Assembly (NCBI RefSeq): GCF_932526225.1
Contig: NC_064046.1
Location: forward strand, 10,441,719-10,505,718
Length of the DNA: 64,000 bases
Direction of reading: 5' to 3'
From: Nematostella vectensis
Lineage: Eukaryota; Cnidaria; Anthozoa; Actiniaria; Edwardsiidae
In this document: piece by piece, positions 46,826 to 59,000 of the stretch
How positions within the stretch are numbered: position 1 is the stretch's first letter
How the letters are laid out: the number at the start of each line of letters is the position of its first letter
Program-made: the position numbers and the translations under genes
The notes under the pieces: model-generated
Databases searched by the model: none
What the model saw: only the letters and a program-made list of their open reading frames with translations
What the model was told of the DNA's origin: nothing

Positions 46826-48056
46826 TATATGTAAAGCATTCGACTGCGTCCCTAGGGCGAAACTATTTGAAAAACTGAAAGCAGTAGGTGGTCCTGGGCG
46901 TTTCCTCGACATAATCCAATCAATGTACTCAAATGACAAGTCTTCCATAAAAATTGGAAGCTCCATAACTGAATCCTTTCGGTGCTACGCAGGCGTGAAA
47001 CAAGGCTGTATGATTTCGCCAACGTTGTTTAATTTTTACTTGAGCGACCTCTCAGAAAAACTAAATGAAAAACACCGAAATGATATTAACCTAAACGGTG
47101 TGCCATTAAGTTGCATTCTATATGCCGACGACTTAGTTATCCTATCAAAATCAGCAAAGGGCCTGCAAGAATATCTGAACAGCCTCGAAAAATATTGCAA
47201 AGCATCCGAACTATCCATCAATTTAGATAAAACAAAAGTAATGATTTTTAATAACACCGGGAAAACTATGAATAATTACCGAATCTTTTACGGAACTTAT
47301 AAAATAGAAAATGTCAAAAGTTATAAGTACCTTGGACTCCATTTTTGCCCTTATGGAAATTTTAATTTGGCTAAGGAGGAGCTCAAGAAAGTAGCATTAA
47401 AAGCGATGTTCAAGTTAAGAAAAGAAATGGGAAGGCACTTCAGACAAGATATCAAACTAACTCTCCGCCTTTTTGACACCTTGATACAACCAATCCTACT
47501 TTATGGAAGCGAAATATGGGGAGCGGACTACAAGGGAAAGTTAGAAAAAGATCCAATAGAAATAATGGTCCACACCAAGTTTCTAAAATGGCTTCTCGGC
47601 GAAAACCAATACTGTAGCTCGAACGCGTGTAGGGCTGAATTAGGACGATTCCCTCTCAGAACAAAAGCAAAGTGTAGAGCGATCAAACTTTGGCTTAAAC
47701 TTTCAAACAACAATGGGAATAACGACAAACTCTCCCGCAAAGCATTCGCTGCCATATCTAATTATGAAAACAAGAACTTTTGGCATAAAAAAAATTAACA
47801 AATACTAGACCTTGGGGGTAGGAGCGATATTTGGCTGACTGACACAAACACTCCCGAAGCAACATACAGTTTTCTTCTTCAAAGGCATTATGACATTGAA
47901 CAACAGACATGGCTTAGCTCTATTCAAAATAACAACAGAAAAGACCAAGCCCAAAAGAACAAATTGCGTACGCTCAGAAAGTTTAAACTGTCCCACAATT
48001 TAGAAGATTATCTAACGGACGTAAAAAATATTGACCATAGGATTGCCCTTACTAAA
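46826..48056 (+). pseudogene. Non-LTR retrotransposon reverse transcriptase fragment
   Basis: Open through 47798. RT motifs are present: GICKAFDCVPRAKLFEKL (motif A Asp), GVKQGCMISPTLFNFYLS, and the YADDLVILS catalytic motif. These are followed by LSINLDKTKVM, YKYLGLHFCP and ILLYGSEIWG. After the stop at 47798, coding-like sequence continues in other frames ([31 protein letters not shown]) to LTKF, where it runs into the (GTCT)n tract. The endonuclease and RT fingers are missing at the 5' side, replaced by a G-rich run. Clade (CR1-, L2- or RTE-like) is not certain. Confidence 0.85.
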
Positions 48057-48290
<234 letters not shown>

Positions 48291-48513
48291 GCCGATGGTT
48301 GGTATAAAGTAGTAGTATCTTTACTCAGTTTGTTTTTTGACATGCATTTCGTTTTATTTGTTATGATGCTAAATCCCACGATAACAAATTGATAGACTGT
48401 TATGTTTACACTGATGTTTACAATGTTCGCCTCGTTTTATACTTGGGAGGGGAGGGGGGCTGTGTGCAATGGTGCACCACCCCTCCCCCGCTCGAGGTGA
48501 ATCTTTACTCTAT

Positions 48514-51500
48514 TCATATGTATGCTGATGGTTGGCATAACGTAGTATCTTTACTCAGTTTGTTTTGTTTAAAGAAATCAATCAGAGAATTACTCATCGT
48601 ATTTATGAGATTATAGAAGGCATCGGTCAGCGGAGAAACCCAGGCAGAAGAGGATTTTGTAGCATCTTTATAACATTTGATTAAATTTTGTAGTCCACCG
48701 CAAATATCGTTGTTCTCGCTCTGTTCCTCTTCAAATTTTGACATACATTTCGTATGGACTTCTTTGGTTTCTTTACTAGCACTGAAGGGCTCTAAAAGCA
48801 ATAAAGAGGATACAAAAATAAGAAAACAGGTAAAAAAACGAATTGATTTGAGATCTCAATAGTAGCACGCGATAATGCGTGCCCGATACTCATACCCGAT
48901 AACAGGAACTCCAGCCAGAAGTGAGTCCTACTTTCGAATATTTTTACCCTCGATAACACGAACTCACGTTAGCTTGAACTATTTTTAATTTCCCTTGAAG
49001 TTTCAAGTTATCAGAAATCAGATGCTTAAAGGAATGGTTAAAAAAGAAAGCACAGAACATTTTTTGCTTGAAACTGAGTGGGAAAGAGCTCAGCCCAAAC
49101 AGCAACAGAAAAGTCGCCTTTGATTGGCTTACTGAATCTAATAATAAACCGATGTGTGAACACACCGAAATGTGCCAAATTCAAATACTTAGATTCGACA
49201 GAGCAGAAGCACGACATATCGGGACTAAAATCGTCATCTGAGATACTGCAGAGAGGTCTTTGCTTCCACATGAGCTCTTGATCATACCTAGAGCCGGGTT
49301 ATCATTTGGGTCCATGTTTGCTTGCTTGATGAATTCCTTGTTGTCAGTTATGTCTTTAGTCCCTGAAATGATACGTTATTGCGGTAAATAACGACGAGAG
49401 GGACTTGCAAAGGCGCGCTGAGTATCCGAATACTGGCGGGGTAATATGGAGGATCCATGAACTAATAGGGGACTTGCGCTAAGAGATCACGTGACTGTTT
49501 GGGTGGCAAACTAGCGCGCGCTCAGGCTTTTAGCGACAAAATAACAGCAACAAAAAGCAACTTATTCAGCACTTAGGAATACAACCAGAACTTTTTTTTT
49601 CAGAAAGGGTTTATAGTTTCATTTAAAGATTTTATTTCTTTGTCGTTTCCTGGTGGGACGGGCGCAGTCATTTCTGATTTTTTTTGTTTGATAATTTTGT
49701 TTTGAATCTGTTTTCAATCTGTGATCTCTTAGCGCAAGTCCCCTACTGGGACTGAACTTTACTCGTAGCAGAATGATAGGAGTCCTGCTTCGAACATATA
49801 CTAAGAAAGAATTCCTTTGGTGAAGCATGCCGTTTGAATCCTAGTGTGTACTAGTCTGTACTTTATGAGGGTTGTCCAACACTGTCTCACATTGGCCATT
49901 GGCCATTTCGAAATGGCCATTTGTCAAGCACTAGTGGCAAATAGCCAAATGGTAATATAACACTGTAGCATAGGACTTGAGGGGAGGGGTGGTCCTATAG
50001 ACCCATACTTAGCATATATATGATCTAATCAGAATTAGGACCATGGCTAAGGGATAGGGCTAATACAATCGTGGATATGGTGAAAATTAAGGGGGCAGGG
50101 TGGTCCACCATACATATAGCAGACAGTCAACACTGCAAGTACCATCCCTCCCCCTTATTTTTTACCATATCCACCATTTGCCACATAGCCCTATCCCTTG
50201 GTCATGGTACTTGCAGTGCTATGTGTCTGCTATGTATGGTGGACCACCCCTCCCCCTTACTTTTCACCATATCCACCATTTCCATCATATGCCACATAGC
50301 CCTGTCCCCTTGGCCGTGGTACTTGCGGTGTGGACTGTCTACTATGAATGGGGGACCACCCCTCCCCCTTACTTTTCATAACTTTTGCCATAACTTTGTC
50401 CCTTATCCCAGGTACTTGCAGTGCTTAATGGGGGGGGGGGGGAATGGGCCTTAACGACTGTTATGTATTGATCTTCTCTTAAGTCCTAAGTGCTATCAGA
50501 TACTTGCAGTGCTAGATAAACTGTAGTTATGTATTGATTAATAGGACCATCCCTCCCCCTGAAAGCCCCATCCCACTGCATTATATTACCATTTGGTTAT
50601 TTGCCACTAGCGCTTGACAAATGGCCATTCCAAATGACAAATGGCCAATGTGAGAGAGTGTTGGGCAGTATTGCTATGATGAGGCTATGATATGCACTAA
50701 ACTAGGGCTGGCTAAGTTCATGGTGGCTACCCTAGCGCGGATCGCAAAGTAAAAAGAAAAAAAAAAAGAAAAAGAAAAATTATTTTAAATCAATCTATAT
50801 TCACCATGTGCAAGAACATTGCCCCTGAGTTCCTTCAACTCCTTCCTCGCGTTTTCAGCTAGCTGACATTTCCCAGTAAGCTCATTCATCCACACGTACG
50901 CCAGCACCACGAAGCGATAGTTTTTTATTCGGTCAGTGCTGCATGCCATATCAATCTTATTCACACAGTGCAGCAATTTCTAGGGGAGAAAGGAAAACAG
51001 CACATATAAAAGATAATCCTGTCTAGTAGATTCCTAAAGGTAATTGTGAAAAGTTTAATTATTTATATCCATTAAATCGGCTATCGTGTCCCCGCGGCAT
51101 TTTTATCCAGGCCTCTGACCTATTGCCCTACGAACAAGCTCGCCAAGTCGATCATATTATTGCTGATTGTTCATGTGTCAAGCAAGTAAAGAAAGGGAAG
51201 ACATAGGAATTATTTACTTTTCGTGAGCATAGAAAACAATAAGATAATTGCGTCAGAGTAAAATCTAAAATACTTTTGTTAAAGAAAGAACATAGAACAG
51301 ACGCAATTGAAATCATCCAAAAAGTTCCTAAAACATCGCGGTGACTTTCTAAATTACACTGATTTGCTCCCAAAAAAAAAACTGAAAAAAAAAATGGTAA
51401 TATGATAAGCATTTTTGTTGGGAGAGCCTAGCTTTAACTGCCATGTCAGCAAGATGTCTGTCGCCGACTTTCAGAATCTCTCATTGGACTATAGAAATGT

Positions 51501-51771
51501 GCCCGCAAAAGGCGTCAGCTTCATTTATCAAAACATATGGTTCGAAAATTTGCCTGATTGAGCAGATGTGTTAGCATCAACAACACCTTTTCATATCTAC
51601 CTTCATAGAATCACAAAATCCTTTCTTGCCATTGTCTCTCAAGCCTTTTTTGACCACGCTGTTACATTTGTCCATGTCTTTGATTTCTTTCTCCTGACAT
51701 TTGTCTGTTTTGCTGGACAAACAATAGGGAATAATCACGGCAAAGAGAAGGAGAGCTCTCTTTAAGAGCAT
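48514..51771 (-). CDS. Secreted Cys-rich protein, 232 aa, 4 exons, unknown function
   Basis: Exons on the minus strand: 51601-51771, 50805-50979, 49288-49362, 48514-48791. All junctions are GT-AG and close exactly in phase (233 codons with stop). The signal peptide is MLLKRALLLFAVIIPYCLSS, read from the internal ATG at 51771 because an upstream in-frame ATG would hide it. The mature part has two Cys modules that look related: C-x16-C-x9-C spanning exons 1/2 (CNSVVKKG, FCDSMK, KLLHC) and C-x14-C-x8-C in exon 4 (CMSKFEEEQSENNDIC, then GGLQNLIKC). Exon 3 is a Cys-free linker (TKDITDNKEFIKQ). Predicted helical, with alternating charged and Leu-rich stretches. The spacing is loosely like nematode DUF19-type secreted domains, but this is a weak analogy. 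The 3' end is partly duplicated at 48293-48350. Confidence 0.78.
49363..49872. other. Intron of the secreted Cys-rich gene (part)
   Basis: AT-rich with no exon seen. It shares CTTAGCGCAAGTCCCCTA and reverse-related AGGGGACTTGCGCTAAGAG at 49468 and 49727, an inverted pair suggesting a ~280-bp MITE at about 49467-49746. Confidence 0.5.
49873..50667. mobile_element. 795-bp non-autonomous element with ~88-bp inverted repeats
   Basis: Left end TGTCCAACACTGTCTCACAT leads through GGCCATTTGTCAAGCACTAG to GCCAAATGGTAATATA. The right end is its reverse complement with few changes (TATATTACCATTTGGTTATT ... GTGAGAGAGTGTTGGGCA). The interior has about three copies of a ~130-bp unit (CCACCCCTCCCCCTTACTTT, ACTTGCAGTGC). 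It sits in intron 2 of the secreted Cys-rich gene. No transposase. Confidence 0.8.
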
Positions 51772-51891
51772 GTTGTCAGTCTTGAGTGTTGTGTCAAAGT
51801 AAAGTGATTGCAATTAACTTTTCACGTGTCGTATTTACTCACATAAACCAGCAACAACCCGTACTTGTTAACAAAAGCCGATTCACAACGG

Positions 51892-51984
51892 CGGTAATAA
51901 TCAATCATGTTTTTATACTTAACTCAACTTAATGTTTTGTTACATGAAAATGTGTTTGGTATAAAAACATGACTGATTATTACC
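51892..51984. mobile_element. Short hairpin MITE (~93 bp)
   Basis: CGGTAATAATCAATCATGTT TTTATAC (left) pairs with GTATAAAAACATGACTGATT ATTACCGG (right), arms ~28 nt with one mismatch. It lies just upstream of the secreted Cys-rich gene. Confidence 0.75.
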
Positions 51985-52384
51985 GGCTTAAGGAGTTATT
52001 ATAACGACTTCTATGAATTATGCCAACATTTGAAAATTCCGGATCCGACGCAAACCTTGGTTGGTTTTTATTTTCTTTTTTGTGCCATTTTTGTTTGTGT
52101 TATTTTATTGCAATAAAATGGAACCAGTTTTATCGTCTGATATTTTTAATTTTAGAGCAATTCAAGCAGGTGTGTTTGCCTCACTGAAATGAACATTTAT
52201 AAGTATAAATTTTGTTGCGGCTGTATGCCCTAGCACATTCGCTACGCAAGTCGGACAAATAGTCACCACATAGACGAGGGATGACCTGATCCATTGACTT
52301 AACCGTGTTGTTTATTTATGTCAGAGCCGCCTTCCCAATAAAATGCTCCAGGTTGCCTATTCATGGTTAAAATTATTAAACACC

Positions 52385-52711
52385 TAGTTATCAACCTGCC
52401 CTGACTTCAATACAAAACAATACCATACAAAACAATAATTCATTTTCCGTCGATGACGTGGAAAGTGGTTACCAGTCCCCCTATTTATCGTTGGGTATCT
52501 TATGATGTTAGCCGATTCAGCACTAAAGTTTTTAGTTGTATTGGAGCGGGAGCTAATCACTAGGAGTTTACAACTTTACACCTTTGTTGCCTTGAGTACT
52601 AATAAATGGCCTTTTTTACAAAAACTGGCTAATTTGATTAAACCCATCTCTAGCAATCAGACTCAGATATAGCTACAGAATAAATAATCTATTCCAGAAT
52701 AGTCTCATTAA
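52385..52711. repeat. ~325-bp segment duplicated at 55050-55366
   Basis: Near-identical to 55050-55366 (for example TTCCGTCGATGACGTG, CCCCTATTTATCGTTGGGTA, AATCTATTCCAGAATAGTCT). Each copy lies about 0.7 kb upstream of the ATG of a secreted-peptide gene (53371 and 56059), consistent with tandem duplication of gene plus upstream region. Confidence 0.85.
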
Positions 52712-53370
52712 TGACGCATTCTGTAATAAAAAAGCTGACGTGCCCAAGGATTTTCATCCTAGATTAATGTACTTTTTCTACACGTTATAGCCGATTTAGG
52801 TGACCAATTCAGAAATCCGTTTTTTGTACGATCCGAGCGTGGTGCATTTTATTATCGGCACTCTTTATCAACGAGTCCTTTATTACATTGCTAATTTAAA
52901 CATATATTAGGTCTCATTGCCTAAAAAACTTCAGAATAACCCTGCGCAACAATATCTGAAAATAGTGAAAATAGTTTGTAGTTAGACTTGTTTACATTAG
53001 CCGATGTAATGGATGCTTTGTGTGAAAAGGTAGTACAGTTATTGGCCTTCTACCATGATTCAACTATTAGAAGGGCAATAAGCGGTATCGTTTTATTTGC
53101 AGAAAGAAAATAATAATAATATTAATACAAAGATAACTTAGCGACCTTGCGCACCCATACAATCAGATCGTACTTCACAATAAATAAATGTTATTTCCTG
53201 AGAAATATTTGCAATAACAAACCAAATAAAAAATATCAAGGGCAAAAACACCGACTAAATTACTTGTGCTCCATACTAAAACGTATTGTTACTTCATCCG
53301 GTTTTAGGTTTTAAATGCGAGTTTCAAGCCAAATTTTACGCTAGTTGAAGTGCAACCTTTAAGGATAAAG
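52712..53370. promoter_or_regulatory. Upstream region of the 76-aa secreted-protein gene
   Basis: AT-rich non-coding. No clear TATA box at a fixed distance. Likely contains the promoter, by position only. Confidence 0.35.
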
Positions 53371-53909
53371 ATGCATTCCAAGGTTGCGGTCTTCCTGTGC
53401 GTTTTAGTGGCTGTTGCGCTGTTTTGGGAGAGTGAGGCGTTAAATGGGGTGGGGTGCAAGAGAGGTAATAGAAAATGTGACAAGGGCAAGCGTACTATAA
53501 ATCCTCTGAAGGTAAGATTTCCGTGAAAACCAAAAATCGATTACCGTACTTCTGAGCAACACTCACCCATTTCAATTTTTCGGACATTTTTTAAAGAGAA
53601 TCAAAACTCAAATACCGTAAACAGTGCCTCTGTGATATCCCAAAAATTCCCCCACCCCACATCCCCCCTTCATAGCAGTTTGAGATTTAAGGGTCAATGT
53701 ATGTGTGCATGTGTTTTTATTTTCAGCGCCAGACGCGCTTCAAGAGTCGCTCAACAAGTAACAAGAGAGCTTCCTTAGGCTCAGATCCCGACAAGGTACA
53801 CGTATAAATCATCGGTTTCAAGCCAATCTCTTACTTGCTGCATAATCGAGACATAACATGTCTCAATGGTTCCTTGTGTTCTTCACAGATTCCGCCTGCG
53901 TTTTGGTGA
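53371..53909 (+). CDS. Small basic secreted protein, 76 aa, 3 exons (paralogue A)
   Basis: Exons 53371-53511, 53727-53795, 53889-53909; all phase 0 with GT-AG borders. The start MHSKVAVFLCVLVAVALFWE is a clear signal peptide, cleaved probably after SEA. The mature peptide is very basic: GCKRGNRKCDKGKR, then RQTRFKSRSTSNKRAS, ending DPDK plus the tiny last exon IPPAFW. Only two Cys (C29, C36). An AATAAA at 54023-54030 follows the stop. The GxxCKRxNxxxC block and the exon pattern (long exon 1 ending in K, exon 2 starting RQ and ending DK, a tiny W-containing last exon) match paralogue B at 56059. Role unknown; a secreted or stored peptide is inferred from the signal and charge. Confidence 0.8.
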
Positions 53910-54023
53910 CTGTTCACACGAGGCTCATGCCTTAAATTACAATAGAACAGTGAAGCAAGACCCTTCAAGACCTGCAGATAGAAGGACTTCAAGATCGTCT
54001 TTGTAGAATTAATATACGGTTAT

Positions 54024-54029
54024 CAATAA
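54024..54029 (+). terminator. Poly(A) signal for paralogue A
   Basis: ATCAATAAAAGCAG, about 115 nt after the stop codon. Confidence 0.6.
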
Positions 54030-54039
54030 AAGCAGTTCT

Positions 54040-55049
54040 CAAAGTGTCTCAGTGTCGTTTTCTATAAAGGACAGTGTCCTGTCACGTGGTCTGATGTCGT
54101 GGTTTAATGCACTCCTGAAACCCATATCACGTGATGCACTCAAGCAACTCTCTCGTAATCTAATAATCACTCGATATTCTTTGCTTATACATGAAGTTTC
54201 GCTTGACTCAAGCACACAAGAAGGGTCTTGGTCCTGGGAAACCAAAAAAGCTGCACAAAAAGTATCCAATCATATTTTGCCCAAGTATATTGCGTATTTC
54301 CCCTTCTCATAACGGACAATAGATTACCCAGAAGGGGGTAGAAAAGAAGAGCATTAAAATAGATCGTAGAGATTCTTCGATTATTAAAAGTGACCACATC
54401 ATTAGCTGCATGTCTCCTTTTGCACGCGGAGTCTCGTTTTTTCCCCTGTAGCAGATGTAGAAGGGGGGAGGGGGGGGGGGGTTAGGGGGTCCAAAACCTC
54501 AAGGGAAAGTGTAATGTAAAAAAACATATAGAATATTCCTCTTGGGTGCGTATCCCTTACCATCTTTTTTGCTGCGTTTTTTTTTTTAACGAAGTACCCT
54601 AGAGATAAATGCAATCAGTATGTTCTCTTTTTCATAATAAAAATGCATATTCTTATTGAAAAGACGCCGGTGTTTGGATGAGTAAAGCAATATTTGGAGT
54701 AATTGCCATAATCCCGTACGAGCGCTACCATTTTCTTATGATAATTGTATTGCCACGGTCATTTAGTCTGTGGGGAGCCTATTCTTCGTAAAGAGTTATA
54801 TGCGAAGAATATAACTTTTAACGATTTTAAGTAACAAAAATCAAACAGAACCAAATTTAACCCGGGCAACGATATATTGTTTGAAAAATTTGGATGACAA
54901 GGCTAGCTGACATTCGGCAATAAATTTTTCCATCTTCGCATGCGAGACGTTAAATTCTTCATAATGTTCTGTGTAACAATGATAAGATTATCAGCTGTGA
55001 AATGCCTCAAGAACTGTAAAAAGCTAATTATAAATAGCTAGAATTTTAT
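54040..55049. other. Intergenic between secreted-protein genes
   Basis: No gene seen. A G-rich run lies near 54460-54485. ORFs on both strands are short and motif-free. Confidence 0.4.
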
Positions 55050-55620
55050 CAACCTGCCCTGACTTCAATACAAAAAACAATACCATACAAAACAATAATT
55101 CATTTTCCGTCGATGACGTGAAAGTGGTTACCAGTCCCCCTATTTATCGTTGGGTATCTTATGATGTTAGTTGATTCAGCACTAAAGTTTTAGTTGTATT
55201 GGAGCGGGAGCTTATTACTAGGAGTTTACAAATTTACACCTTTGTTGCCTTGAGTACTAATAAATGGCCTTTTTACAAAAAACTGGCTAATTTGATGAAA
55301 CCCATCCCTAGCAATCAGACTCAGATATAGCTACTGAATAAATAATCTATTCCAGAATAGTCTCACCCGCACCCGCGGGTAACCGCACTGTAAAAAGCTA
55401 ATTCTAAATAGCTAAAATTTTTATTGTTCAGTGTTACGCAGACGCCCTTGATGAAACCCATCCCTAGCAATCAGACTCAGATATAGCTACTGAAAAAATA
55501 ATCTATTCCAGAATAGTCTCACCCGCACCCGCGGGTAACCGCACTGTAAAAAGCTAATTCTAAATAGCTAGAATTTTTATTGTTCAGTGTTACGCAGACG
55601 CCCTACCCTCTTAGATGCGT
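55050..55620. repeat. Duplicated upstream segment plus local ~156-bp tandem duplication
   Basis: 55050-55366 is the second copy of 52385-52711. Within it, about 55294-55449 and 55450-55605 are near-identical (CCTAGCAATCAGACTCAGAT, CCCGCACCCGCGGGTAACCG, TGTTCAGTGTTACGCAGACG). Confidence 0.85.
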
Positions 55621-56058
55621 TAACCTGCTATTTCCCCGAAATTTTCGGTGATGTATTCTTACTTTACCTATCACCAAGTGCATAAGTATAAGCTACTCCT
55701 AACTCATTATGACACTAATTTCATTGTAGTAGAACTGTAAATAGTCCATCAGCTTTTTGGTAATTTGCCCAGACCGCTAAAGAAAATATTGAACAGGCAT
55801 TATGTCGAAACTTTTTTAATATTTCAGATTGAATTAAAATGATACAGCTGCAATTATTCCCAATTTTTTTGGTTAAATTTTTCAATTAATCCTTATAACG
55901 ATGCCTGAATCCAAAAGAAGCCGGTCCTTTTAAGTAAGCCAATAATTGCAGAGCAATCACCCTAGATGTGGGTATTCTGTCAACACGTCTCGTTTATAAG
56001 AAGCATCGCACCCTTCCTGTCCTCGACATCATTTCGAGCTGTTGAGCAGGGCATCACC

Positions 56059-59000
56059 ATGTCTCGGCTTGTGATTCTACTGGTTTTCTGCCTCGTGCTA
56101 GTCTCGCTTGCACTAGGACAACTAATTACCGAGGGCGGCGAAGGCATTAATGCGGGCGGCGCTTGTAAGAGGGCCAATGGCATGGCATGCAGTGACACGA
56201 CGCAGGGATGGGAGAAAGTCGACATGAAGGTTCAATTCATTAGTCTGTATTTCAGTGGCCATTTTCATCGGCTGGTTTGCTGAAACCATTCCGATTAAAT
56301 TTGATAAATGATTTATAAAACTTTGTTCAAATGGTTTATCTATATTTGTTAATGGAAAATAAGAAATGGGAGTCTGGAAAATGGCTATTTTATTCAAGTT
56401 TTAACTTTGTCTTTTTTTAGTTATTTGACTTCAGCGTCATTTGGATTAAGGGAGCATAGTCAGCCACAACTTGTTTTTGTTTTACCTTTAAAATTTGAAG
56501 GCAAATGATTCAGTTAATAACAATCTAAAAACAAAGTTTATTATCAATTCAAAATTCAGTAAAAAAACACAATAGCTTTCCGAAATCAGCCGATGGAAAT
56601 GAATGTTTTCTTGCCTTTGCCCGATGACCAAACGACGGCTAAGAGAAACAAATATTGTTGTTTTGTTAGCGTCGCTTGACACATTGTGTTCCTTGTTATG
56701 TCACTAGTGTCGCTCCGTTTTAAATCCGTTGATCCGACTTGCATGACGCGTTTTTTTCCCTATTCGCCTTTCTTTCGTTGCGCGGGGGATTGGGTCTAGT
56801 TGGTAAGCGAACAGCATGCTGGGGCGGTTTTAGGGGCCCCAATTCAACATGAAATCGTAAACATGTTACTGAAAAATCGGTTATTATGGGCAATTCTCCT
56901 CCCGGAAAATCTTCGTTAGTTAGATTCACAACATCAACGTTGGCATCGATCGAAGCCATGAGTGCGTCCATTCAAATCGTCCCTGCATACTGCTCGACCC
57001 AGTCCACCATAAAGACTAAGCAATGTATCTTAGTAGCGAGCCCGGTCCAACCCATCAGATTCAATCCCTGTTAAAATCCGCCCTTCCTTCAATAACAAGG
57101 GATCCGTTTTTTCCCTAACGTATCAAATGTTTTCAAAATGCAGAGTTTTTTAAATATTTAATACATGCATTTAAACTCCAACTATTCTTGTGTGTGTCTG
57201 ATGTGTGTACAAAATTATTAAAGGGTACTCTTTATTTGATAGAGACAAGTTCGCATATCGGAAACAACGGATCCTTGGGTCTGGGAACCGAAGGTAACGA
57301 CTATAAGGGTTGTCTTCAAAATGCTCCATAAAGCTCTATAGGCCCCCTTTTTCAACCAAGAAAAACATAAATATCATAAATTTCCATCGGATGATTTGGT
57401 AAAACAAGGTGTACCTGACTATAACTCTTGACAATCGTCATACACGATCGCACAAAAAGCTAATCGAAGCGTTTTATAATCTTAAGTTATTACTTTTTAA
57501 CCCGCAATTCTGGAGGATATTCTGTAAATTATAGTCAAAAAGACTAGCAGAAGAAATCTGAATTTTTAATAGACCATTAGGTGACTTATATTACATATGA
57601 TGATGCAGTGGAATTCAGTTAGTAACTCGAACTCTTTTTCAGGGATGTACTTTCCTTACATAGAAATAACTTTCATATACTTTTACAATTATTTTCTAAT
57701 AAAAAAACTTTACCAGCGCAAAGGGCGAATGGTGTTTGGCAAATGGCAGTTCTACGATTGGAAGAAACCATGGATCCCAACATATGTCTTCCAGATTAAA
57801 ACATGTATTGATCGTACGATAATCCGTTAAATATTATCAATGTTGTTTTTATGTCATAGTTGGGTTTTTTTATCACTTTTATTCTATTAATTACTACCAA
57901 AAGCACCTTTCGATCCGAACTACCATTCGACTGACACCGAATTATTAGAGTGTATACGCACAATGTCATTTAACGTTCTCAATTTTCAATAGAGACAGCG
58001 TCTTGCAAAAGTTGGAAGGGAGCAAAAGGAAGATGGGGATAACAACCTTGGAGGTCGGGGATGGTTTCGTCGGCAAGCGATGCAATGGGGGCACAAAGGC
58101 TGGGCAAAACGACAAGCGCAATTGAATGAGGGCTGGAAATCCGTCAATGATGACAAAGGCTGGGCAAAACCACAAGCGCAATTGAATGAGGGCTGGAAAT
58201 CCGTCAATGATGACAAAGGCTGGGCAAAACCACAAGCGCAAATTTATGAGGGCTGGAAATCCGTCGATGATGACAAAGGCTGGGCAAAACCACAAGCGCA
58301 AATTTATGAGGGCTGGAAATCCGTCAATGATGACAAAGGCTGGGCAAAACGACAAGCGCAATTGAATGAGGGCTGGAAATCCGTCAATGATGACAAAGGC
58401 TGGGCAAAACGACAAGCGCAATTGAATGAGGGCTGGAAATCCGCCAATTATGACAAAGGCTGGGCAAAACGACAAGCGCAATTGAATGAGGGCTGGAAAT
58501 CCGTCAATGATGACAAAGGCTGGGCAAAACCACATGCGCAATTGAATGAGGGCTGGAAATCCGTCAATGATGACAAAGGCTGGGCAAAACCACATGCGCA
58601 ATTGAATGAGGGCTGGAAATCCGTCAATGATGACAAAGGCTGGGCAAAACCACAAGCGCAAATTTATGAGGGCTGGAAATCCGTCGATGATGACAAAGGC
58701 TGGGCAAAACCACAAGCGCAAATGAATGAGGGCTGGAAATCCGTCAATGATGACAAAGGCTGGGCAAAACGACAAGCGCAATTGAATGAGGGCTGGGAAT
58801 CCGCCAATTATGACAAAGGCTGGGCAAAACGACAAGCGCAATTGAATGACGGCTGGATGCGTCGGCGGGCCGCTTGGCGAGATGAAGGAAAAGACAAGTC
58901 CGGCGACAAGGTACCTCACCATCATCCCTTTTGACTTGGCTTAATTATAAGAGGCAAATAGGGGAATGCTTTCAACAGCCCCCTCTTTTAAATACGAATA

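Noticed and set aside
49078..49281. Plus-strand 67-codon ORF
   Set aside because: Lies in an intron of the minus-strand secreted gene, lacks an ATG in good context and has no motif.
51152..51412. Extra exon of the secreted Cys-rich gene
   Set aside because: The frame after the only acceptor meets a stop quickly, and the flanking exons already join in phase without it.
57966..58925. 319-aa minus-strand ORF rich in FCPAFVII repeats
   Set aside because: Antisense shadow of the 60-bp coding repeat. The plus strand has signal exon, splice borders and poly(A) signal; the minus strand has none.
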